A stretch of DNA of 64,000 bases, taken from SZUA-444 sp965226565. Lineage in GTDB: Bacteria > Bacillota > Clostridia > Oscillospirales > Ruminococcaceae. The DNA lies in contig CBDDDI010000005.1 in the NCBI GenBank assembly GCA_965226565.1, positions 124,001-188,000 of the forward strand, written 5' to 3'. The number at the start of each line of letters is the position of its first letter. The stretch's first letter is position 1. The position numbers and the translations under genes are program-made. This document shows, one piece after another, positions 56,080-64,000 of this stretch. The notes below the pieces were generated by a model. That model ran no database searches and was not told the DNA's origin. It saw only the letters and a list, made by a program, of their open reading frames with translations.

Positions 56080-58185
56080 TTGACTAAAAAGAAAATTTTA
56101 AGCATTATTTCTGCTGCAGTAATTTTGCTATCAGCATTAAGTATTCCAATAATCACTTTATTTACAGCTTCTGCAAGCAACAATAACACTAGTCCAGTTA
56201 GTTTTGAATATAAAACAGTAAACGATTGGGGCGCTGGTTTTAATGGTGAATTTTTAATTACAAATAACACCAATAAAAACATTACTAATTGGACTCTTGA
56301 GTTTACTTGGAATAGAAATATAACTAATTTTTATACTTGTAAACAAATTTCCAAATCACAAAACACATATAAAGTAAACTCATATTCTTGGAACAACACT
56401 ATTGAATCAGGTAAAACTCTTTCACTTGGATTCCAAGGAAATCCTGGTAATGTAAACGATATACCAACAAATATTATTCTTACATCTGATAATGGTTCTT
56501 TTAATTTAAGTAATAATGACAATTCTTCAACAAATATAGCTACTACTCCAATACCTGTATCACCACCTATATCAACTGAAGATACTAATTCAAATAACAA
56601 ACCTTCTATTTCTGATGATATACAAATTAAATACGATACTCTTAATAATTGGGTAACTGGATTTAATGGACAGTTTACTATTACAAATAATTCAAATAAA
56701 TCAATTTCAAATTGGATGCTTGAATTTAAATTTAAAAATGACATCTCTAGTTTTTATACAAGTCAAAAAACATCTAAAAATAATGATATTTATAAAATAA
56801 AAGGCATGTCTTATAACAATACAATTCATGCAAAACAAAGTATACAGCTTGGATTCCAAGGCGTAGGAAATATTTCTACTAAACCTGAAATAATTTCATT
56901 TACTGCTGATAATTTATCAACAGGTACAGAAAAACCTGTAGTAACAACTCCAACAACTCCAGAAACTCCAGTTACTACACCTGAACCTGAGGAGCCAGAA
57001 GAAACTCAAAAACCTGAAAAACCTAAACCAGTTACTAATAATAATGATGATTGGTTACATACTGTTGGCAACAAAATTGTAGATAGAAATGGTAAACAAG
57101 TTTGGCTAACAGGTACAAACTGGTTTGGTTTTAATACTGGTACAAATGCATTTGATGGAATGTGGAGCTGTAGCATGAAAGACAGTTTACATGAAATGGC
57201 TAACCGTGGTATTAATATTTTAAGAGTTCCAATTTCTACTGAACTTCTTCAAAAATGGTCAAAAGGTAATGCTCCTTCTCCAACAAGCGTGAATTATAAT
57301 GAAAATCCTGAACTTAAAGGTTTAAATAGTTTGCAAATTTTTGATAAAGCGCTAGAATATTGCAAACAATACGGTATAAAAGTTCTTCTTGATGTACATA
57401 GTGCAAAAACTGATCCAATGGGACATCTAAAACCACTTTGGTATGATGGAAATATCACTACTGAAATGTTTTATTCAGCTTGGGTATGGGTTGCTCAAAG
57501 ATATAAAAATGATGACACTATTGTAGCATTTGATTTACAAAATGAACCTCATGGTGAAGCAAGATGGGATAATTCAAATTCATCTAACAACTGGAAAAAC
57601 GTTGCTCAAGAATGTGCTAAACGAATATTAGCTGTTCATCCAAATATATTAATTCTAGTTGAAGGTGTTGAAATAACTTCAGATAATACAGGTACTCACT
57701 ATAATTGGTGGGGTGGTAATTTAAGAGGTGTTTCTAAATATCCTATTAACCTTGGGGCTCATCAAGATCAACTTGTCTACTCTCCTCATGATTATGGTCC
57801 AAAAGTAAGTAAACAATCTTGGTTCTACAATGGATTTAACAAAGATACTCTTTATAAAGATTGTTGGAGAGATAACTGGGCTTATATTCATGAACAAAAC
57901 ATTGCTCCTTTACTTATGGGAGAATGGGGCGGATTTATGGATGGTGGAAGCAACGAAAAATGGCTATATGCTCTTAGAGAATTTATGATTGAAAAGAGAA
58001 TACACCATACATTCTGGTGCTTCAACTCTAATTCAGGTGATACTGGAGGACTTGTTAAAAGTGATTTTAAAACATGGGATGAAGCTAAATACAATCTTCT
58101 AAAACCTGCTCTTTGGAACATTGGAGGTAAATTTGTTGGACTTGATCACAAAATAAAACTTGGTGACAATGGTACTCACATCTAA
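56080..58185 (+). CDS. Secreted endoglucanase: CBM2-CBM2-GH5
   Basis: Cuts beta-1,4-glucan of cellulose outside the cell. Order: signal peptide (1-32), a first CBM2-like module (about 37-137), a Ser/Asn linker, a second CBM2-like module (about 180-279), a Pro/Thr/Glu linker (283-320), then a GH5 catalytic domain (about 323-690). The acid/base Glu489 is in DLQNEPHG and the nucleophile Glu615 in LMGEWGGF; the sequence looks like subfamily GH5_1. No dockerin or sortase motif, so it is a free enzyme. TTG start at 56080 after AAGGAG. 701 aa. Confidence 0.95.
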   Translation: MTKKKILSIISAAVILLSALSIPIITLFTASASNNNTSPVSFEYKTVNDWGAGFNGEFLITNNTNKNITNWTLEFTWNRNITNFYTCKQISKSQNTYKVNSYSWNNTIESGKTLSLGFQGNPGNVNDIPTNIILTSDNGSFNLSNNDNSSTNIATTPIPVSPPISTEDTNSNNKPSISDDIQIKYDTLNNWVTGFNGQFTITNNSNKSISNWMLEFKFKNDISSFYTSQKTSKNNDIYKIKGMSYNNTIHAKQSIQLGFQGVGNISTKPEIISFTADNLSTGTEKPVVTTPTTPETPVTTPEPEEPEETQKPEKPKPVTNNNDDWLHTVGNKIVDRNGKQVWLTGTNWFGFNTGTNAFDGMWSCSMKDSLHEMANRGINILRVPISTELLQKWSKGNAPSPTSVNYNENPELKGLNSLQIFDKALEYCKQYGIKVLLDVHSAKTDPMGHLKPLWYDGNITTEMFYSAWVWVAQRYKNDDTIVAFDLQNEPHGEARWDNSNSSNNWKNVAQECAKRILAVHPNILILVEGVEITSDNTGTHYNWWGGNLRGVSKYPINLGAHQDQLVYSPHDYGPKVSKQSWFYNGFNKDTLYKDCWRDNWAYIHEQNIAPLLMGEWGGFMDGGSNEKWLYALREFMIEKRIHHTFWCFNSNSGDTGGLVKSDFKTWDEAKYNLLKPALWNIGGKFVGLDHKIKLGDNGTHI

Positions 58186-58200
58186 TAAATAAAAAAATTA

Positions 58201-58240
58201 ATCTACCTATCTTAAATACTAGATAGGTAGATTTTTTTGT
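58201..58240 (+). terminator. Terminator after the cellulase gene
   Basis: A perfect 12-bp stem ATCTACCTATCT with its complement (58201-58212 and 58221-58232), 8-base loop, then seven T. It lies 15 bases after the TAA. The A run upstream could make it work in both directions. Confidence 0.93.
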
Positions 58241-58275
58241 TATATGACATATTAATTAATATCACACCTTATTTT

Positions 58276-58314
58276 TGCAGAAAAAATAGCTGCTGCAAAA
58301 CTAGCAACAGCTAT
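58276..58314 (-). terminator. Terminator after the His-tract gene
   Basis: Stem ATAGCTGTTGC with GCAGCAGCTAT (11 bp, one G-U; arms + 58286-58296 and 58304-58314), then TTTTTT on the minus strand, just after the stop of the His-tract gene. Confidence 0.85.
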
Positions 58315-58320
58315 CAAAAG

Positions 58321-59118
58321 TTATTCTTCCCAAGAACTTTCTTCGGGCACTTCTAGACTTGATGGAAAAAATTGATCAGTAGGGAATTTTATCTTTTCAA
58401 ACAATTCGCAAGGGCTATCATTTGTTGTTGAACAATCTTTTTCTGGAATACAAAAATCATATGCAGGTATAAGTAATGATACAGGTCTTTGAAGCGAAAC
58501 TATTGAAAATAGTCCCAAAGTTAACAAAACAGTGTTTTGTGCATTAACATTTGTAGCTTCTTGCAATGGAATTTCAGGTACAGTATTACAATTTTCGTGA
58601 TGATGGTGGTGATGATGATGGTGATGTTGTTTTACAAGTTTAGTATCCAAAACTATTGGTTCAACTGCTCTAACTGTAGCAACTGGAAGGTTTTCGTGTG
58701 AACAACAATTTGTTGGTTGATGTACTATTTTTTCATCAGATTTAAACAATTTTGCTGTAGCATCACTACCGTATAGAACGACTTTTTTGCAAAATCTTGA
58801 TGTTCCAACTACAGTTTGTGCTGGCATACAAGAATTGACACAAGCTTCAACTGTAACATTGAAAATATAAGTAATGTCTACTGAGTAAAATCCTTTATTA
58901 AAAGGAACTGGCTCAATATTAAAATACATTGTTGCTACGTCTACACATTTACACTTCGCAGAACTTGCTTCATCAATTATTTTTTGTGCATTTACATCAG
59001 AAAATACAACCTCTAAATCTTCCAAACAATCTTTATCAGAACAGCTATCAAATATTCTTTGTGCCTCTACGCATACTGCTTCTTTAAAATTATTGGAATT
59101 GCAGTGTGAATCACTCAT
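58321..59118 (-). CDS. Cys-rich protein with deca-His tract, conserved clostridial type
   Basis: 265 aa, no signal peptide. The N-terminal block CVEAQRIFDSCSDKDCLEDLEV, EPVPFNKGFYSVDITYIF and SRFCKKVVLYGSD belong to a family I have seen in many Clostridia with no assigned function. A natural run of ten His (residues 165-174) with mixed CAT/CAC codons is followed by a hydrophobic stretch and an acidic C-terminus. I start at 59118 behind AAGGAGG. A sigma-K-like pattern (AC, 17 bases, AATAATATA at 59160-59168) lies upstream, so expression in the mother cell is possible. I assume a spore-coat or metal-binding role only as inference. Confidence 0.7.
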   Translation of the reverse strand: MSDSHCNSNNFKEAVCVEAQRIFDSCSDKDCLEDLEVVFSDVNAQKIIDEASSAKCKCVDVATMYFNIEPVPFNKGFYSVDITYIFNVTVEACVNSCMPAQTVVGTSRFCKKVVLYGSDATAKLFKSDEKIVHQPTNCCSHENLPVATVRAVEPIVLDTKLVKQHHHHHHHHHHENCNTVPEIPLQEATNVNAQNTVLLTLGLFSIVSLQRPVSLLIPAYDFCIPEKDCSTTNDSPCELFEKIKFPTDQFFPSSLEVPEESSWEE

Positions 59119-59284
59119 AATTATCCTCCTTATTATTATTAAAGTATTAAACTTCAATATATATTATTCAAAAGGTAATTAAATAGTGACACTATTTCCT
59201 TAAATATTATTAATTTTTGATTATAAAAATACTAAAGCATGGCCAAAAATTCTATTTTTTTATATTTTAGAATATAATATTAAT

Positions 59285-59611
59285 TTAAGTATTTTTATCT
59301 ACAACTTTAAATTTCTTAAGATTGCCTATTTTGTTTCTTCTTTCTTCAAGAACAGCTTCAACCTCAGAATAAGGCAAATTCTTTTCAGCACATAATGTCA
59401 AAACATGATACATCAAATCTGCAATTTCATTTGAAAGTTCAACATTATCGTCATTTTTTGCAGCAATAATCATTTCGCTACATTCTTCACCACATTTTTT
59501 TAAGATCTTATCTTGACCTTGTGAAAATAAATAACAAGTATATGAACCTTCTTCAAAATTATCTTTTCTACTTAAAATTATATCGTACAATTCATTTAAA
59601 ACGTTTGCCAT
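59285..59611 (-). CDS. hisE: Phosphoribosyl-ATP pyrophosphatase
   Basis: Hydrolyses phosphoribosyl-ATP to phosphoribosyl-AMP, step 2 of histidine synthesis. MazG-like helical fold with KKCGEECSEMIIAAKN and ELSNEIADLMYHVL. 108 aa. It is a separate gene from hisI, 2 bases downstream; the two are fused in many bacteria. Confidence 0.95.
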   Translation of the reverse strand: MANVLNELYDIILSRKDNFEEGSYTCYLFSQGQDKILKKCGEECSEMIIAAKNDDNVELSNEIADLMYHVLTLCAEKNLPYSEVEAVLEERRNKIGNLKKFKVVDKNT

Positions 59612-59613
59612 AA

Positions 59614-59955
59614 TTAATCCTCCATTATTTTTTTATAAAAACAGCTGTACTCTCCTGTATGACAAGCAGCACCTGTTTGTTCAACATTTATAAGCAATGT
59701 GTCATCATCACAATCTCCATAAATACTAACTATTTTTTGAACATGACCTGAAGTAGCACCTTTATTCCAAAGCTCTTGTCTTGATCTACTATAAAACCAA
59801 GTGTAACCTGTTTCCATAGTCTTTTTCAAACTTTCTTTGTTCATATATGCAAGCATAAGTACTGAACCATTCTTAATGTCTTGAACAACAGCTGGAATTA
59901 AATCTGATTTCACAAAATATTTATCTAAATTATTAATATCTATATATATATTCAT
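59614..59955 (-). CDS. hisI: Phosphoribosyl-AMP cyclohydrolase
   Basis: Opens the purine ring in step 3 of histidine synthesis; uses Zn2+ and Mg2+. Visible: VLMLAYMNKESLKKTMETG, YSRSRQELWNKGATSGH, the metal-binding DCDDD, and the zinc Cys in GAACHTGEYSCFY. 113 aa. Between hisF and hisE. Confidence 0.97.
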   Translation of the reverse strand: MNIYIDINNLDKYFVKSDLIPAVVQDIKNGSVLMLAYMNKESLKKTMETGYTWFYSRSRQELWNKGATSGHVQKIVSIYGDCDDDTLLINVEQTGAACHTGEYSCFYKKIMED

Positions 59956-59958
59956 ACT

Positions 59959-60715
59959 CTACCTCACATTTATATTATCTTTAGTTAATTTATCTTTTAC
60001 TTGTTGAATTGTAAGCTCTTTATAATGGAACAATGAAGCAGCCAAAGCAGCTGTAACTGTTGTTTCTTTAAAAACTTCTGTAAAATGCTCTATATTTCCA
60101 CAACCTCCACTAGCTATAACTGGTATTGAAACAACTTCACAAATTGCATTTAACATCTCTATATCAAATCCTGCCTTTGTTCCGTCTGCATCAATAGAGT
60201 TTAGACATATTTCTCCAGCTCCAAGCTCTTGGACCTTTCTAGCCCATTCTACAGCGTCTATATGCATATCTTTTCTTCCGCCATTAATTACAACTGTATA
60301 TAAACCTTTTTCATTACGCTTAACATCCATTCCAACAACAACACATTGACTTCCAAAAATATCTGCTGCTTCTTTTATAAGCTTAGGATTTTTAACAGCT
60401 GAAGAATTTATTGATACTTTATCAGCACCAGCCTCTAAGTGTGTTTCTAAAATCTTCAATAGTGCTAATTCCTCCACCAACTGTTAATGGAACAAATACT
60501 TTTTTCGCTGCTTTGCTAACAACATCAAGCATAACTCCTCTGCCCTCGTGTGAAGCAGTTATATCATAAAATACTATCTCGTCTGCACCTTGTTTATTAT
60601 ACACAGTAGCAAGCTCCACAGGATCTCCTACTTCTTTTATTCCTTCAAAATTTATTCCTTTTACAACTTTACCATTACGAACATCAAGACACGGAATAAT
60701 TCTTTTTGCAAGCAT
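59959..60715 (-). CDS. hisF: Imidazole glycerol phosphate synthase HisF, frameshifted
   Basis: Cyclase subunit that works with HisH. The first part (60715 to about 60440) reads MLAKRIIPCLDVRNGKVVKG through VGGGISTIEDFRNTL. Frame 0 then meets TGA at 60424-60422. Skipping one A at 60436 in CTT-A-GAG gives TLEAGADKVSINSSAVKNP and the rest of HisF to 59959, including the catalytic ASGGCGN region. The sum is 251 aa, the normal length, so only one base is surplus. Either a real mutation, a sequence error or programmed +1 shifting. Confidence 0.85.
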
Positions 60716-60738
60716 TTAAACACTTCCTCTTATATTTA

Positions 60739-61338
60739 TTATTTTAGTTCACTAAAATTCTTCAAAATTTTAAGTCCTGTTTCACCACTTTTTTCTGGAT
60801 GAAACTGAGCACCATATACATTTTTATTAAATACAAGAGCAGGAATTTTATCACCATATTCACAATATGTTGAAATATTTTTATCGTTACAAAAAGCTTG
60901 AAATGTATGAACAAAATAAACATACTCATTTTTTCCAAGCCCATTAGTTAATGGACAATCATTTAAAATTTCAAGCTTATTCCATCCCATATGTGGCAAA
61001 CATAAACCAGTATCTTTAATTTTATCTACATAACCATTTATTAATCCCAAACCATCACATTCTTCAAACTCATAAGCTTTTTCAAAAAGCATTTGCATAC
61101 CAAGACAAATACCAAGTGTAGGTTTAAGTTTTGACTGCTCTATTATAGTTTCAGTTAATCCACTATTTTTAAGCATTTTCATTGCTGCTGGAAAAGCTCC
61201 AACTCCTGGAAGAATTATAGAATCTGCATTTTCAATATCTTTTTTATTTTTTGTAAACATATTGTCTACACCAATAAAATCAAGTGCATTTTTAACTGAA
61301 AATAAATTACCAGCACCATAATCAACAATTGCAATCAT
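60739..61338 (-). CDS. hisH: Imidazole glycerol phosphate synthase subunit HisH
   Basis: Glutamine amidotransferase that gives ammonia to HisF. Class I triad: nucleophile Cys in LGICLGMQMLFE (near residue 79), and His/Glu in AQFHPEKSG near the C-terminus. The start has YGAGNLFSVKNAL. 199 aa. The ATG overlaps the hisB stop by 1 base. hisA would normally follow; the next gene is hisF. Confidence 0.97.
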   Translation of the reverse strand: MIAIVDYGAGNLFSVKNALDFIGVDNMFTKNKKDIENADSIILPGVGAFPAAMKMLKNSGLTETIIEQSKLKPTLGICLGMQMLFEKAYEFEECDGLGLINGYVDKIKDTGLCLPHMGWNKLEILNDCPLTNGLGKNEYVYFVHTFQAFCNDKNISTYCEYGDKIPALVFNKNVYGAQFHPEKSGETGLKILKNFSELK

Positions 61339-61916
61339 TATAGAACTCCTTTTGATGACAACACTTCTGTACCATTAATTTTAATAGCATCTTTTAAAGC
61401 ATGTGCAAAAGCTTTAAATATAGCTTCATTTTTATGGTGATCATTTTTACCATATCTACAATCCAAATGAAGAGTAATTTGTGCATTCATTGAAAATGCT
61501 CTAAAAAATTCTTCTGTTAAACAGTTGTCATAACAACCTGTTCTTGGATCATTAAAATCTGCATTAAAAACCAAAAAAGGTCTATTACTTATATCAAGTG
61601 TTGCGAATCCAAGAGCTTCATCCATAGGAATATAAGCTGTACCATATCTAGTAATTCCAGCTTTATCTCCAATAGCTTCAAAAAATGCTTTTCCTAAAAC
61701 TATTCCTGTATCTTCAACAGTGTGATGCCCGTCAACTTCAACATCACCAACAACTTTTAAATCAATATCAATTCCGCTGTGAACAGACAAAGCAGTCAAC
61801 ATATGATCAAAAAAACCTATTCCTGTCATAATATTATTTCTGCCTGTACCATCTAAATTTAAACTTAATTCAATATCAGTTTCTTTTGTTTTTCTGGCAA
61901 TAGTCGATGTTCTCAT
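61338..61916 (-). CDS. hisB: Imidazoleglycerol-phosphate dehydratase
   Basis: Mn-dependent dehydratase, step 6 of the pathway. Duplicated metal motifs are seen as GFFDHMLTALSVHSG, VDGHHTVEDTGIVLG and the later YGKNDHHKNEAIFKAFAHALK. 192 aa, the monofunctional form without the phosphatase domain. Confidence 0.97.
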   Translation of the reverse strand: MRTSTIARKTKETDIELSLNLDGTGRNNIMTGIGFFDHMLTALSVHSGIDIDLKVVGDVEVDGHHTVEDTGIVLGKAFFEAIGDKAGITRYGTAYIPMDEALGFATLDISNRPFLVFNADFNDPRTGCYDNCLTEEFFRAFSMNAQITLHLDCRYGKNDHHKNEAIFKAFAHALKDAIKINGTEVLSSKGVL

Positions 61917-61926
61917 AAAATCACTC

Positions 61927-62982
61927 CTACTTTTTTAAAATCTGTTCTAACTCAGACAAAAGCTCTTTATTTTCCTGATCTGTACCAGTAGATATTCTTA
62001 AATAATCTTTAAAACATCTAATAGCTATTGATTTTTTAAGCAATTCTTCATATATATAACAAGCCTTTTTTGTTTTTATATAAACAAAATTAGTGTTTGT
62101 ATTATAAACATATCCTATATTATATTTTTCATTAATTTCTGTTATTTCATCATATAGCTTTTTTGTATTATTAATTATTAATTTCATATTTTCTTGTAAA
62201 AAATCTTTATGACCAAAAACAATTTCAGTAATAAGCTGTGACACACTATCAGTATTATAAGGAGATTTTGCAGCTCTAAGAGCTTTTGTTATAACAGGAG
62301 CCGAAACAGCAAATCCAAATCTAACTCCAGCTAAACCAATAGCTTTTGAACATGTTTTTAATATAATCAAATTATCATATTTTTCTATATCAGAAAGTGA
62401 AGATTCATTCCAAAAATCCATATATGCTTCATCAAGCACAACAAGACCAGACACATTATCAAGTATTTTTGTCACTTTATCTTTAGTCAAACCTATTGAA
62501 GTTGGATTACATGGATTTGAAAATATAAGCATTTTTGAATTATTATCATTACAATATTTTATTAAATTATCCACATTAATTTCTAAAGAATTTTCATCTT
62601 TTTGAAATTCTAAAACTTCAACTTCATATAAACTACAATAAAAAGAATACATTGAAAAATCATTTGATAAAGTAACTACTTTATCACCTTTTTCTAAAAA
62701 ACAACTTGTTATTATAGAAATAAGTTCATCAGATCCATTTCCTGCAGTAACAAAATCTTCTGATAAATTATAAAAATCACAAAAAGCTTTTACAGCCTTT
62801 TTTGAATAAGGATCAGGATATCTATTTATTGCAAGATTATTAATAGAATCATTAATTTCTTCTAAGATTTCTTTATTTAAACTATATGAAGATTCATTTG
62901 CATCAAGTCTAATTTTATAATCTCCTACTATTGGAGAATAAGGCTCTAAATCTGCAAGTTTCTTATTTAATTGATATGACAT
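61927..62982 (-). CDS. hisC: Histidinol-phosphate aminotransferase
   Basis: PLP enzyme that aminates imidazole-acetol phosphate. The PLP lysine is in LKTCSKAIGLAGVRFG. NPCNPTSIG and VLDEAYMDFW (PLP-binding Asp and Tyr) precede it. 351 aa. It touches hisD (4 bases apart). Confidence 0.96.
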   Translation of the reverse strand: MSYQLNKKLADLEPYSPIVGDYKIRLDANESSYSLNKEILEEINDSINNLAINRYPDPYSKKAVKAFCDFYNLSEDFVTAGNGSDELISIITSCFLEKGDKVVTLSNDFSMYSFYCSLYEVEVLEFQKDENSLEINVDNLIKYCNDNNSKMLIFSNPCNPTSIGLTKDKVTKILDNVSGLVVLDEAYMDFWNESSLSDIEKYDNLIILKTCSKAIGLAGVRFGFAVSAPVITKALRAAKSPYNTDSVSQLITEIVFGHKDFLQENMKLIINNTKKLYDEITEINEKYNIGYVYNTNTNFVYIKTKKACYIYEELLKKSIAIRCFKDYLRISTGTDQENKELLSELEQILKK

Positions 62983-62985
62983 TTA

Positions 62986-64000
62986 CTAAAACCTCACTTT
63001 TATAGCGTTTGCGTGTGCAGTTAAACCTTCCTTTTCTGCAATATGAACTATATCATCTTTAGCTGATTCTAATGCTTCATTTGTGTAATATATATAGCTT
63101 GAACGTTTTACAAAACTATTTACTGAAAGTGGTGAGAAAAATCTTGCTGTTCCGCTTGTAGGAAGAACATGATTTGGACCAGCATAATAATCACCTAAAG
63201 GTTCTGGAGCATATTCTCCTAAGAATATAGAACCAGCATTATCAATTTTTCCTAAATACTCAAAAGGATTTTCAAATAACACTTCTAAATGTTCAGGAGC
63301 TAAAGCATTTGCAAGCTCAATTGCTTTATTTTTATCTTCACAAACAATAATAACACCAAAGTCTCTCAAAGATTTTTCAATAATATCTTTTCTTGATAAT
63401 GTCTCCATTTGTGACTCAACCTCATTCATAGTTTCTTTAATTATACTATCACTTGTTGTAAGTAAAATAGAAGACGCCATTATATCATGTTCAGCTTGTG
63501 ACATCATATCAGCAGCAATGTATTTTGGATTTGATGTTTCATCAGCAAGAATAAGTATTTCACTTGGACCAGCTATCATATCAATATCAACAACTCCATA
63601 AAGCATTTTTTTAGCAGTTGCAACAAATATATTTCCAGGTCCAACAATTTTATCAACTTTAGGAATTTGATCTGTTCCATATGCCAAAGCAGCAACAGCT
63701 TGTGCTCCACCACAAAGAAATACTCTATCAACACCACATAAAGCAGCAGCAACAAGAATATCTTTATTTGGAGTTCCATCTTTTAAAGGAGGTGTAACCA
63801 TCACAATTTCTTTAACACCTGCAATTTTAGCAGGAATTGTATTCATAAGAACAGATGATGGATATGCTGCTGTGCCACCAGGCACATACAAACCAACTCT
63901 TTCAAGACCTCGTACTTTTTGACCTAAAACTACACCATTTGGCATAGCATTAATAAAACCTTGCTCTTTTTGTCTATTATGAAAATCAGTTATATTTTCA
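62986..64000 (-). CDS. hisD: Histidinol dehydrogenase, C-terminal part (cut by window edge)
   Basis: Oxidises L-histidinol to histidine with NAD, the last pathway step; zinc enzyme. The frame is open to base 64000 (codons ENITDFHNRQKEQGF upstream of the Met at 63945), so that Met is internal. The visible part has GLERVGLYVPGGTAAYPS, the VDKIVGPGNIFVATAKK region, DMIAGPSEILILAD, AEHD, GPNHVLPTSGTARF and the C-terminal AHANAIKVR. The N-terminus and hisG, hisZ or a promoter lie to the right of the window. Confidence 0.96.
   Translation of the reverse strand, partial: ENITDFHNRQKEQGFINAMPNGVVLGQKVRGLERVGLYVPGGTAAYPSSVLMNTIPAKIAGVKEIVMVTPPLKDGTPNKDILVAAALCGVDRVFLCGGAQAVAALAYGTDQIPKVDKIVGPGNIFVATAKKMLYGVVDIDMIAGPSEILILADETSNPKYIAADMMSQAEHDIMASSILLTTSDSIIKETMNEVESQMETLSRKDIIEKSLRDFGVIIVCEDKNKAIELANALAPEHLEVLFENPFEYLGKIDNAGSIFLGEYAPEPLGDYYAGPNHVLPTSGTARFFSPLSVNSFVKRSSYIYYTNEALESAKDDIVHIAEKEGLTAHANAIKVRF

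Noticed and set aside
58597..58626. His tract as a simple trinucleotide repeat
   Set aside because: Codons alternate irregularly between CAT and CAC, so it is not a pure repeat; kept as a protein feature.
59196..59284. Terminator for hisE
   Set aside because: TTCTA/TAGAA pairing is short and A/T only; too weak to call.

Overview
The window is AT-rich chromosomal DNA of a spore-forming, low-GC Firmicute of the class Clostridia. The evidence is the canonical Firmicutes gene orders (nadD-yqeK-rsfS-leuS; plsX-rnc-radical SAM-smc-ftsY; dprA-topA-trmFO; infC-rpmI-rplT; rpsO-pnp), AddAB in place of RecBCD, strong AGGAGG-type ribosome binding sites, the sporulation signal protein SpoIIR and small coat-like proteins. 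A secreted GH5 cellulase with two cellulose-binding modules and a full histidine operon suggest a saccharolytic, amino-acid-prototrophic anaerobe. A Na+-pumping decarboxylase beta/gamma pair also fits an anaerobe. I see no rRNA, tRNA, insertion sequence, prophage or CRISPR array.

Layout. 1-17.4 kb (minus strand) is one dense informational block: leuS (cut by the window edge), rsfS, yqeK, nadD, yhbY, rdgB, ftsY, smc, a radical SAM gene, rnc, plsX, trmFO, topA, dprA, a SpoU methyltransferase, rplT, rpmI and infC. infC starts with ATT behind an L20-type leader and a consensus promoter. 17.5-25.3 kb holds addA, addB and spoIIR. 25.4-28.6 kb holds oadB/oadG, a plus-strand mscS and two small CotF-like genes. 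28.6-34.9 kb holds mreB/mbl, comFC, recD2, a small membrane protein, ychF and a GNAT gene. 34.9-38.4 kb is an FtsX-type ABC exporter. 38.6-45.9 kb holds pnp, rpsO, folD, lgt and an M16 peptidase pair. 46-50.5 kb holds a DUF4364 gene, aroC and pcrA. 50.7-58.2 kb runs on the plus strand: AI-2E-type permease, SDR, small membrane protein, acpS, nnr, lipoprotein and the cellulase. 58.3-64 kb returns to the minus strand with a His-tract, Cys-rich protein and hisE-I-F-H-B-C-D, cut at the right edge.

Points that stand out: a frameshifted hisF resembling a CTT-A +1 slippery site; hisA missing from an otherwise ordered his operon; a 13-bp terminator hairpin whose 3' arm is the ribosome binding site of the next gene (nnr/lipoprotein); an orphan Shine-Dalgarno and an operator-like dyad before the cellulase; a three-tier hairpin in the pnp leader; direct repeats around the oadG promoter; a natural deca-histidine tract; and an AddB with a degraded Walker A motif. 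Most of the window is ordinary housekeeping sequence. I found no obviously new multi-gene system.
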